From CAYLSO01 sp964386525 (GTDB lineage: Bacteria; Eisenbacteria; RBG-16-71-46; DASYSL01): 12,169 bases of DNA. A model generated the notes under the pieces. The model did no database searches, was not told where the DNA came from, and worked only from the letters and a program-made list of their open reading frames with translations. The translations under genes and the position numbers were made by a program. The DNA is taken from assembly GCA_964386525.1 (NCBI GenBank), contig CAYLSO010000053.1:1-12169 (forward strand), given 5' to 3'. This document shows, piece after piece, positions 1 through 6,072 of this stretch (the stretch's first letter is position 1; each line of letters starts with the position of its first letter).

Positions 1-1008
1 CGCGTCGGTCACCTCGGGGTCGAACTGCGTGCCGCGGTTGGTGAGCAGCTCCTCCTCGATGCGCGCGTAGGGCATCGCCCTGCGGTACGGGCGCTGCACC
101 GACATGGCGTCGAGGGCGTCGGCCACCGCCACGACGCGCGCCGCGCGCGGCAGCTGCTCGCCGCGCAGGCCGAGCGGGTAGCCGAGCCCGTCGTAGCGCT
201 CGTGGTGGCCGACGATGCACTCGGCGGCGGTGCGCAGGAAGGGCAGGTCGCGCACGATGCCGAAGCCGACCCGCGGGTGGCTGCGCATCACCCGCCACTC
301 CTCGGTGTCGAGCGGCCCGGGCTTGAGCAGCACCGAGTCGGGGATGCCGATCTTGCCGAGGTCGTGGAGCAGCGCGCCGTGGAAGATCTTCTGCTTGTGA
401 CGCTCGGGCAGGCCCATCACCTCGGCCAGGCGCAGCGAGTACTCGGCGACGCGCTTGGAGTGGCGCTGCGTCTCGCCCTCGCGGGCGTCGAGCGCGGCCA
501 CCAGCGACTCGAGCGCCAGCCGGTAGGCGCGCCCGGCGCGCCGCAGCGAGCGGCGCAGTTCGCGGGCCCGCTCGCGCATCTCGCGCTCGAGGGCGGCGCG
601 CAGCTCGCCGTTCTCGTGGCGCAGGCGGCGCCGCTCCAGCGCCCGGCGCACGGTGACGTGCAGGTCTTCGGGGCAGCGGTCGCGGCGCAGGCAATCGTCG
701 GCGGCGTCTGGCACGGCGGCCAGCGCCAACCCCGCGTCCTCCGGCGACGCCAGGAGCACCAGACCGGGCTCCGGCCACCCCTCCCGGATGCGCGGCGCCA
801 GGGGCTCACCGCCGAGGTCCAGCAGGCGCAGGTCGCAGAGCACGGCGTCGTACGGCGTGCCGGCGAGCGCGGCGAGCGCCTCCCCGGAATCGCCCGTGCC
901 GCGCGCTTCGAAGCCCTCGAGGGTGAGCAGGGTCACCACGCGGTCGCGGAGCGGGGTCTCGCGGTCGGCGACCAGGATCCGACGGTTGTGGAAGCTGGCG
1001 AAGTGCAC
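1..1008 (-). CDS. Response regulator with HD-GYP phosphodiesterase domain (C-terminus off the left edge)
   Basis: The frame encodes 336 residues from a GTG at 1008 and runs off position 1 without a stop. Residues 9-125 form a CheY-like receiver with the phospho-acceptor aspartate (CDLRLLD, D59). Residues 120-165 are an Arg/Glu-rich helix, probably coiled coil. From residue 165 on is an HD-GYP domain, with RHSKRV (H183), the HD pair in HDLGKIG (H215/D216), SHP (H244), HHERYDGLGYPLGL (residues 268-281), DALDAMS and GTQFDPEV. HD-GYP proteins normally hydrolyse cyclic di-GMP in the cytoplasm, and the metal ligands and GYP loop are intact here. The receiver is degenerate: the second acidic pocket residue is Arg16, the switch Thr is Ala87 and the conserved Lys is Arg109. 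It may not respond to phosphorylation normally. The start rests on a GGGGG tract 5 nt upstream of GTG; no ATG is available. The gene stands alone, 179 bp after the nitrilase gene. Confidence 0.93.
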   Translation of the reverse strand, partial: MHFASFHNRRILVADRETPLRDRVVTLLTLEGFEARGTGDSGEALAALAGTPYDAVLCDLRLLDLGGEPLAPRIREGWPEPGLVLLASPEDAGLALAAVPDAADDCLRRDRCPEDLHVTVRRALERRRLRHENGELRAALEREMRERARELRRSLRRAGRAYRLALESLVAALDAREGETQRHSKRVAEYSLRLAEVMGLPERHKQKIFHGALLHDLGKIGIPDSVLLKPGPLDTEEWRVMRSHPRVGFGIVRDLPFLRTAAECIVGHHERYDGLGYPLGLRGEQLPRAARVVAVADALDAMSVQRPYRRAMPYARIEEELLTNRGTQFDPEVTDA

Positions 1009-1073
1009 GGTGTCCCCCGATGCCGGACGCCCCCCCGGGGAACCGTGCCCCGCGGGGTCCTCCGAGCCACCCA

Positions 1074-1109
1074 TCGTTATCGTCTGAGGGCCGGGGGAAC
1101 CTGAGTCAA
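1074..1109 (-). promoter_or_regulatory. Possible promoter for the HD-GYP gene
   Basis: On the minus strand a good -35-like TTGACT occupies 1109-1104. The hexamer at the normal 17-nt spacing (CAGACG) is a poor -10. A better AT-rich stretch, ATAACGAT at 1080-1073, is about 24 nt away, too far for a standard sigma-70 site. The position, roughly 70-100 nt upstream of the GTG at 1008, is right for a promoter. Confidence is low because the two elements do not fit together. Confidence 0.25.
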
Positions 1110-1144
1110 CTCTGCGCCACGGTCCGGGCCGCGAAGGCCGTTGG

Positions 1145-1162
1145 GGCCGGCCAGCGCCGGCC
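1145..1162. terminator. Stem-loop after the nitrilase gene, possible terminator
   Basis: GGCCGGC at 1145-1151 and GCCGGCC at 1156-1162 are perfect inverted repeats around a CAGC loop. They lie 26 nt past the nitrilase stop codon on the minus strand. No T-run follows on the minus strand, so this is at best a non-canonical terminator. The 7-bp all-GC stem is stable, but such stems are not rare at this base composition. Confidence 0.3.
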
Positions 1163-1187
1163 GGGCAAACGTCTGGCCCGCAGGACC

Positions 1188-2048
1188 TTACCTGGCGCCG
1201 CCCGTCCCGCGGGCGCGTCCTTTCCGGCAGAGCGCCGAGTAGAGGCCGGGCACGCGGTCGCGCAGCAGGTGGTTGGTCTCGGTGACCCGCTTGCGGCGCG
1301 CTTGCCCCAGGTCGAGGTCCACCACCATCGTCTCGGCCCGCCGCTCGCCCGCGCGAGCCAGCACGCGGCCGGAGGGATCCACGACCTGGCTCGCGCCGGT
1401 GAAGACCACCGTCCGGCCCGGACGCCGGTCGGCCCCCACGCGGTTGGCCGTGGCGCAGAAGACGCGGCTCTCCAGGGCCCGCGTGCGCATCGCCTCCTGG
1501 CAGTGGGGCTGGACCAGATTCGAGGGGTGGGCGATCACGTCGGCGCCGGCCAGCGCCAGGCAGCGGGCCACCTCCGGAAAGCGCCAGTCGAAGCAGATCA
1601 TGAGACCGACGCGGGCCGGCCCGACGCGGAACACCGGCCACGGCTCCCGGCCGCGCGCGAACCACCGCTTCTCCTGCGCGAACAGATGCACTTTGCGGTA
1701 GACGCCGCGCGCCCCGCGCGGCCCGACCCACACGGCGCTGTTGAACAGCTCGCTCCCGCGGCGCTCGCACAGCCCGCCCACCGCCACCGTGGCATGCTCC
1801 CGGCAAAAGGCGGCCAGGGCGCGCGCCGTCGGCCCGCGCCCCGCGTCCTCGGCCAGCGCCAGCGCCTCGCGGCGCGAGCCGAAGACGTAGCCCGTGTTGA
1901 ACAGCTCGGGGAAGATCACGAGGTCGGCGGCGACCGCCGCGGCGAGCGCGTGCGAGGCCAGCGTCAGGGCCTCGGTGACGTTCTCCTCCACCTCGCCGAA
2001 GACCGGCTGCGTCTGCACCACGGCCACCCGGAATCGCGTGCGCTTCAC
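1188..2048 (-). CDS. Nitrilase-superfamily carbon-nitrogen hydrolase (amidohydrolase)
   Basis: This 286-residue cytosolic enzyme has the complete Glu-Lys-Cys triad of the carbon-nitrogen hydrolase family: Glu48 in IFPELFNTGY, Lys119 in YRKVHLF and Cys152 in MICFDWRFPE. The family cleaves amides, nitriles or N-carbamyl groups through a cysteine thioester. The length is typical for the omega-amidase / N-carbamoyl amidase / general amidase branches. The sequence does not settle the substrate. The GTG start at 2048 is well supported: it has a GGGAGG ribosome site 4 nt upstream, and it places the conserved strand VAVVQTQP near the N-terminus. It overlaps the TGA of the upstream alpha/beta hydrolase as GTGA, so the two are probably translated together. 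The frame stays open well upstream of 2048, but that extension is antisense-like readthrough inside the hydrolase gene. Confidence 0.93.
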   Translation of the reverse strand: MKRTRFRVAVVQTQPVFGEVEENVTEALTLASHALAAAVAADLVIFPELFNTGYVFGSRREALALAEDAGRGPTARALAAFCREHATVAVGGLCERRGSELFNSAVWVGPRGARGVYRKVHLFAQEKRWFARGREPWPVFRVGPARVGLMICFDWRFPEVARCLALAGADVIAHPSNLVQPHCQEAMRTRALESRVFCATANRVGADRRPGRTVVFTGASQVVDPSGRVLARAGERRAETMVVDLDLGQARRKRVTETNHLLRDRVPGLYSALCRKGRARGTGGAR

Positions 2049-2704
2049 GAATCCTCCCTTCCGAGACGCAGAACCGCGGCCATCGCGGGCTCGTCGAGCA
2101 GGTCCTGCACCGCGGCGCGCAGCTGCGGCAGACGGCCGTCGAAGAAGTGCCCGGCGCCGGCCACCAGGCGCGCCGCCTTGGGCTCGGCCCAGGCGGCATA
2201 GCTCGCCTGCAGCGCCGGCAGCGGGCACAGCTCGTCGGCGGTGCCCTGCACCACGCCTTTGGGCTTCGGGCTCGCCGCCAGGGGCGCCAGATCGCGCGCG
2301 CCGACCGCCGGCGCGACCGCCAGCACGGCCGCTACCCGCGCGTCGCGCGCCCCCAGAGCCAACGCGATCCCGCCGCCGAACGAGAAACCGCCGAGCAGCA
2401 CGGGCAGCCCCGGATACATCCGCTCGAGGAAGGTGATCGCCGCGGTGGCGTCCTCTTCCTCCCCGTCGCCGCCGCCCCACACCCCGGCGCTGCGGCCCAC
2501 CCCGCGGAAGTTGAACCGCAAGGTCGGCAGCCCGCGCTCGAAGACCGCCTCGCTCGCGCGGTACGCCACCTTGTTGTGCATGCTGCCACCGTGCTGGGGG
2601 TGCGGGTGGCAGAAGACCGCGACGGCCCGCGGCCGCTCGTCCACGCGGCAGAAGAGCACGCCCTCGACCCGGCCGGCGCTCGAGCGGAAGTCAAGCTGGC
2701 GCAC
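2045..2704 (-). CDS. Alpha/beta hydrolase, COG2945-like
   Basis: This 219-residue protein is a compact alpha/beta hydrolase. It carries the subfamily signature CHPHPQHGGSMHNKV (residues 32-46), LRFNFRGVGRS (62-72), the nucleophile elbow GFSFGG with Ser108, a likely acid Asp157 (QGTADEL) and His186 (GAGHFFDG). The HPHP...G.MHNK and FNFRGVG blocks are typical of small cytosolic esterase-like hydrolases annotated as COG2945, whose natural substrates are mostly unknown. The GTG at 2704 is chosen because it gives the family's usual length (about 210-220 aa) and follows a G7 tract by 6 nt. The open frame continues upstream into the control region without recognisable protein. It is the first gene of a two-gene unit with the nitrilase, overlapping it by 4 nt, which suggests joint processing of an ester or amide substrate. 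That link is inferred from position only. Confidence 0.9.
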   Translation of the reverse strand: MRQLDFRSSAGRVEGVLFCRVDERPRAVAVFCHPHPQHGGSMHNKVAYRASEAVFERGLPTLRFNFRGVGRSAGVWGGGDGEEEDATAAITFLERMYPGLPVLLGGFSFGGGIALALGARDARVAAVLAVAPAVGARDLAPLAASPKPKGVVQGTADELCPLPALQASYAAWAEPKAARLVAGAGHFFDGRLPQLRAAVQDLLDEPAMAAVLRLGREDS

Positions 2705-2777
2705 GCGCCGCCCCCCCGCGAGGATGCGGTCGTGCGGTTGCCGAGCGGCCAACGCCAGCCTCCTGTGTGAGCGCCGA

Positions 2778-2806
2778 TTGACGCAGCGATGGGGAACACC
2801 TACCGT
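2778..2806 (+). promoter_or_regulatory. Sigma-70-like promoter for the kelch-repeat gene
   Basis: TTGACG (2778-2783, 5 of 6 to consensus) is followed after exactly 17 nt by TACCGT (2801-2806), which keeps the key T, A and final T of the -10 box. Transcription would start near 2813. The leader would then be about 105 nt and include the 34-bp palindrome. Confidence 0.45.
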
Positions 2807-2817
2807 TATAGCACGGT
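2802..2817. promoter_or_regulatory. Inverted repeat over the divergent -10 elements, possible operator
   Basis: ACCGT (2802-2806) and ACGGT (2813-2817) form an inverted repeat with a 6-nt centre, TATAGC. The repeat sits exactly on both -10 elements, where a dimeric regulator could control both directions. Five-base arms can occur by chance, so this is tentative. Confidence 0.25.
2805..2813 (-). promoter_or_regulatory. Extended -10 promoter for the hydrolase-nitrilase operon
   Basis: The minus strand reads TGCTATAAC: a TGn extension followed by TATAAC (5 of 6 to TATAAT). No convincing -35 lies 17 nt upstream, which is tolerated by extended -10 promoters. Transcription would start near 2798, about 95 nt before the hydrolase GTG. 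The site overlaps the -10 of the oppositely directed kelch promoter, so the two would compete for polymerase. Confidence 0.5.
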
Positions 2818-2852
2818 TCACGGCTTGGGATACGGCCTCTTCCGGCGGCCGC

Positions 2853-2886
2853 AGCGCCGCGACCGGCGCGCGCCGGTCGCGGCGCT
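2853..2886. repeat. Perfect 34-bp GC palindrome in the kelch leader
   Basis: The half-site AGCGCCGCGACCGGCGC (2853-2869) is followed directly by its exact reverse complement (2870-2886), with no spacer. The flanking pair 2852/2887 breaks the symmetry. As DNA it could be a cruciform or a dimeric binding site. As RNA it would form a stem of about 15 bp with a tetraloop, ending 19 nt before the GGAG ribosome site of the kelch gene. No T-run follows, so it is not a standard terminator. A smaller palindrome, GCGGCCGC, lies immediately left at 2845-2852. Confidence 0.9.
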
Positions 2887-2917
2887 CCCAGCTTGGACGA
2901 CCCCCGGAGATACGAGA

Positions 2918-5386
2918 ATGGCACCTGCGCGCCGCTCGGCCCTGCTGCCGCGCCTGCTTCTGGTTCTCGGCTTCGCCCTCCCCGGCGCTGCCCTGCTCCC
3001 CGCCGTCGCCGCGTGCGCCGACGAGCCGGGGGAGGCGTTGCGCGTCACCTCGCCCGGCCCCGCCCAGGACCGCCCGGACGCCTGGAGGTGGCAGCAGTTC
3101 CAGTCGCGCCTCACCGGCCGGCCGGCCTCCTCCACGCTGATTCCCGCCGAGGGCACCGACGAGGAACCCGCCGCCGGATTCCCGATCAGCGGCGGCCCCA
3201 CCGCCGACGGCCAATGGTTCGAGATCCCGCCGCCGGCGCTCTGGTTGCACACGATGATCTACGACCCGCTACGCGACCGGCTGCTGGTCTTCGGCGGCGT
3301 GGGCTACCGCGGTCCGAGTTCCGAGGTTTGGCAGCTCAACCTCTCCGCCGGCCCCCACTGGCAGGGGCTCACCGTCGGTGGCGCCGGCCCCGCGCCGCGC
3401 TCGCGCCACACGGCGGTCTACGACCGTCTCCGCGACCGCGTGATCGTCTTTGGGGGCTACGACGGAGCGGAGTACAAGAACGACGTTTGGGCGCTCGACC
3501 TCGACGGGCCTCCGACCTGGAGCCGCCTCGAGCCGGCGGCCGGCCCCAGCCCGCGCGGCTGGCATGCGGCCGTGTTCGACGCGACCCGCGGCCGCATGGT
3601 GGTCTGCGGCGGCGCCGACGGCGGCTCGACCTTCGGAGACGTCTGGGCGCTCTCCCTCGGCGACAGCCCGACGTGGACGCAGCTGGCGCCGACCGGCACG
3701 GGCCCGGGCCCGCGCTTCTCCTCGCCCGCCGTCTACGACGCGCCCCGAGACCGCATCGTCTTCTACGGCGGCATCGACGGCTCGAACACGACACGCACCG
3801 ACGTGTGGGCCCTGTCGCTCGCCGGTCCGCCGGCCTGGTCGGAGATCCTGCCCGCGGGCACTCCGCCCTCGCCGTGCAACGGGGCCAGCGCCATCTTCGA
3901 TCCGATCCGCCAGCGGCTCGTCCTGTTCGGGGGCGGCACCGGCAGGCCGAACCTCAATGAGACCTGGGCGCTGGCCCTCGGGGCCGCGCCCGCCTGGACG
4001 CAGCTCGTCCCGGCGAGTCCGCCGGGCGGCCGCCAGTTCCACGCGGCCGCCTACGACCCCATCGGCGACCGCCTGCTGGTCTTCGGCGGCAGCGACGGCC
4101 CCATCCTGAGCGGTACGTGGGCGCTGTCGCTGTCGGCGACCGAAGCCTGGATTCCGTTCTCGAGCACGCGGCGGCGCGGCCACCTGGCGGCCTACGACGA
4201 GCCGCGCCGGCGCCTGCTGATCTTCGGCGGGGACGACGGCGGCGTCCTCGACGACCTCTGGGAGCTCGGGCTGGACGCGCAGGCCGCGTGGCTGCGGCTC
4301 ACACCGGCCGGGACGCCGCCGGCCGCCCGGGCCTTCCACGCCGGCGTCTACGACCCCCAGCGCGACCGCCTGATCATCTTCGGGGGACGCGGCAGCGCGC
4401 CGCGCAACGACACCTGGGAGCTCTCCCTCTCCGGAGCACTCGCCTGGCGGCGACTTCTGCCCGGGGGGGGCGGGCCCTCGGCCCGCATCGACCACGCCGC
4501 CGTCTACGACCCGGTGCGCCGCCGTATGATCGTGTTCGGCGGCGCGGGGGACGGCGCCGTCTACAACGACGTCTGGGCGCTGTCGCTGAGCGGCAGTCCG
4601 ACCTGGACGCAGCTCTCCCCGCTCGGCGCGGCACCGGTCGCGCGCGGCGGCGCGATGGCGATCTACGACCCGGGGCGCGACCGCGTCGTTATCTTCGGCG
4701 GCTACAACAAGAGCTTGGTCTGCCTCGACGACACGTGGGAGCTCCGGCTCGCCGGCACGCCGACGTGGAGCCGCCTGTACCCGGCCGGCGCCGTGCCCGA
4801 CGCGCGCCTGGCCGCGGCGGCGGTCTATGACCCCCAGCGCGACCGCGAGATCCTGTTCGGCGGCACCGACCTCATCTCCTATTTCTCCGACGCCTGGCAG
4901 CTCTCGCTCTCGGACACGCTGGCCTGGACGCGGCTCACCCCGGTCGGCACCGGGCCGCTGTCGCGGTCCGACCACAAGGCCGTCTACGACGCGCCCGCCG
5001 ACCGCGTCGTGCTGTTCGGCGGCGGCGGCCTGGGGGGCGGTCTGCTCGACGACACCTGGGCGCTGCACTTCTTCGGCACGATCGACGTGCCCGCCGCCGC
5101 GGCGGCGGTGCGGCCGCGCATCTGGCCCGCCTGGCCGAACCCCGCCCGCGGCAGCGTCCGCCTCGAGTTCGAGTCGCCGACGCCGGCCGCGGCGCGCATC
5201 GCGGTGTACGCCGTCAGCGGCCGGCTCGTGCGGGAGCTCGTGGCCGGCCCGGTGCCCGCCGGCCGGCACGCCGCCACCTGGGACGGCACCGACACCGGCG
5301 GCGGCCGCGTCCCCGCGGGCGTCTACTTCTACCGGGTGAGCCTCGGCCCCGCGCGCCGCGACGGCAAGATCGTGCTGCTCGACTGA
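2918..5386 (+). CDS. Exported protein with twelve kelch repeats and a C-terminal FlgD-like Ig / sorting domain
   Basis: The ATG at 2918 has GGAGA 8 nt upstream and opens an 822-residue secreted protein. Residues 1-34 are a signal peptide. Cleavage could be by signal peptidase I after ACA (34), or the VAAC at 30-33 could be a lipobox with Cys33. After a low-complexity spacer, residues about 110-725 hold twelve kelch units, each with a [VIL]FGG core (the third reads VVCGG, the fourth VFYGG), a D[VT]W.L.L strand and an H.AVYDP..DR lead-in, about 52-55 residues per unit. The link between units 6 and 7 is about 5 residues shorter and lacks the PAGT.P loop, so two six-bladed propellers are likely. 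Residues about 732-822 (WPNPARG, WDGTDTGGG, VPAGVYFYRV, GKIVLLD) are a FlgD Ig-like / type-A-sorting-like domain. No catalytic residues are apparent; a surface binding or adhesion role is inferred. The DUF2231 gene follows 7 bp downstream. Confidence 0.93.
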   Translation: MAPARRSALLPRLLLVLGFALPGAALLPAVAACADEPGEALRVTSPGPAQDRPDAWRWQQFQSRLTGRPASSTLIPAEGTDEEPAAGFPISGGPTADGQWFEIPPPALWLHTMIYDPLRDRLLVFGGVGYRGPSSEVWQLNLSAGPHWQGLTVGGAGPAPRSRHTAVYDRLRDRVIVFGGYDGAEYKNDVWALDLDGPPTWSRLEPAAGPSPRGWHAAVFDATRGRMVVCGGADGGSTFGDVWALSLGDSPTWTQLAPTGTGPGPRFSSPAVYDAPRDRIVFYGGIDGSNTTRTDVWALSLAGPPAWSEILPAGTPPSPCNGASAIFDPIRQRLVLFGGGTGRPNLNETWALALGAAPAWTQLVPASPPGGRQFHAAAYDPIGDRLLVFGGSDGPILSGTWALSLSATEAWIPFSSTRRRGHLAAYDEPRRRLLIFGGDDGGVLDDLWELGLDAQAAWLRLTPAGTPPAARAFHAGVYDPQRDRLIIFGGRGSAPRNDTWELSLSGALAWRRLLPGGGGPSARIDHAAVYDPVRRRMIVFGGAGDGAVYNDVWALSLSGSPTWTQLSPLGAAPVARGGAMAIYDPGRDRVVIFGGYNKSLVCLDDTWELRLAGTPTWSRLYPAGAVPDARLAAAAVYDPQRDREILFGGTDLISYFSDAWQLSLSDTLAWTRLTPVGTGPLSRSDHKAVYDAPADRVVLFGGGGLGGGLLDDTWALHFFGTIDVPAAAAAVRPRIWPAWPNPARGSVRLEFESPTPAAARIAVYAVSGRLVRELVAGPVPAGRHAATWDGTDTGGGRVPAGVYFYRVSLGPARRDGKIVLLD

Positions 5387-5393
5387 CGCCGCC

Positions 5394-5915
5394 GTGCAGA
5401 ACGTCCACCCGCTCGTCGTCCACTTCCCCATCGCCTTCCTGGTGGCCGCCGCCGCCGCCGAGCTGGCCTGCGTGGTGGCGCGTCGACCGCCGGCCGAGGC
5501 CCTGGCGCGCTGGCTGCTCTACCTCGGCGCGCTCACGGCCGTCGCCGCCTCGGCCACCGGCTGGCTGGCCGCCGGCAGCGCCGCTCCCGTGGCCGCGGCG
5601 CGCGCCGCCCTGGACGAGCACCGCCTGCTCACCTTCCTCACCACGGGCGCGGCTGCCGGGCTCGCCTTCTGGCGCCTGAGTGCGGCCCGCCGCGGCGGCC
5701 CACGGCCCCGCCCGCTCTTCACCGCCGCCATGGTGGGACTCGCGGTGCTGCTCTTCGCCGCCGCCCGCGAGGGCGGCGAGTTGGTGCACGAGCACGGGGT
5801 GGGCACGCGCCTGACCGCCCCCCGCGGGCCGCTGGCCGAGCCCGACTCGGCCACGGCGGTGCGCGGCGCGTCGGCCGACCGCCGTCCCGTCCCCGACCGC
5901 GGCGACTTCCGCTGA
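5394..5915 (+). CDS. DUF2231-family inner-membrane protein
   Basis: This 173-residue protein opens with NVHPLVVHFPIAF, the hallmark N-terminus of DUF2231 membrane proteins. It also has the family's late GGELVHEHGVG motif after the fourth helix. Four transmembrane segments are visible at about 12-30, 40-62, 77-97 and 109-127, followed by a polar tail of about 45 residues. The paired histidines (5, 9, and the HEH near 133-135) suggest heme or metal binding, but the family's role is not established. The GTG start at 5394 is fixed by the HP motif at residue 5. No clear ribosome site precedes it, and it begins 7 bp after the kelch stop codon. Translation by coupling or reinitiation from the kelch gene is therefore likely. 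Confidence 0.88.
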   Translation: MQNVHPLVVHFPIAFLVAAAAAELACVVARRPPAEALARWLLYLGALTAVAASATGWLAAGSAAPVAAARAALDEHRLLTFLTTGAAAGLAFWRLSAARRGGPRPRPLFTAAMVGLAVLLFAAAREGGELVHEHGVGTRLTAPRGPLAEPDSATAVRGASADRRPVPDRGDFR

Positions 5916-5935
5916 GTTCGCCCAGCGCCCCGCAC

Positions 5936-5965
5936 CCGGCCCGGCGGCTTTCGCCGCGCTGCCGG
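5936..5965 (+). terminator. Imperfect hairpin after the DUF2231 gene
   Basis: CCGGC (5936-5940) pairs with GCCGG (5961-5965), and GCGGC (5944-5948) pairs with GCCGC (5953-5957) around a TTTC loop, with a 3x3 internal mismatch. It begins 20 nt past the stop codon. No T-tract follows, so termination activity is uncertain. Confidence 0.27.
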
Positions 5966-5975
5966 CCGGATTCGG

Positions 5976-5984
5976 TGCTACAGT
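5976..5984 (+). promoter_or_regulatory. Extended -10 promoter for the M24 peptidase gene
   Basis: TGCTACAGT gives a TGn extension plus TACAGT (4 of 6 to TATAAT). No good -35 is present at 16-18 nt. Start of transcription would be near 5991, about 80 nt before the ATG at 6073. It implies the peptidase can be expressed separately from the kelch-DUF2231 pair. Confidence 0.42.
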
Positions 5985-6072
5985 CTCCGCGACCGCGCCG
6001 ACCGGGCGTGATCGGCATCGGCGTGCGCCCACCCGGGTGACACGCCACGGCGGCAACCGAGGGGGGGCGCAC

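Noticed and set aside
202..1104. Plus-strand 300-residue frame opposite the HD-GYP gene
   Set aside because: The minus strand encodes an unambiguous receiver plus HD-GYP protein. The plus-strand product is Ala/Gly/Arg-rich and motif-free.
1009..1187. Possible c-di-GMP riboswitch upstream of the HD-GYP gene
   Set aside because: The leader has GC palindromes such as CCCCGCGGGG but no GEMM-like core sequence. I see only weak promoter-like elements and one hairpin.
1020..2201. Plus-strand 393-residue frame opposite the nitrilase
   Set aside because: It is low-complexity antisense coding over a gene with an intact catalytic triad.
2049..2480. N-terminal extension of the nitrilase frame to 430 residues
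   Set aside because: The extra segment is Arg/Gly-rich and lies wholly inside the hydrolase gene. The GTG at 2048 has a good ribosome site and the family N-terminus.
2705..3250. Extension of the alpha/beta hydrolase frame to 401 residues
   Set aside because: It would cross the divergent promoters and the 5' end of the kelch gene, and it carries no recognisable domain. Family length fits the GTG at 2704.
3269..5431. 720-residue open frame antisense to the kelch gene
   Set aside because: It is a shadow of the GC-biased kelch codons. The protein is Arg/Gly/Ala-rich with no domain, while the sense frame has twelve clear repeats, a signal peptide and a sorting domain.
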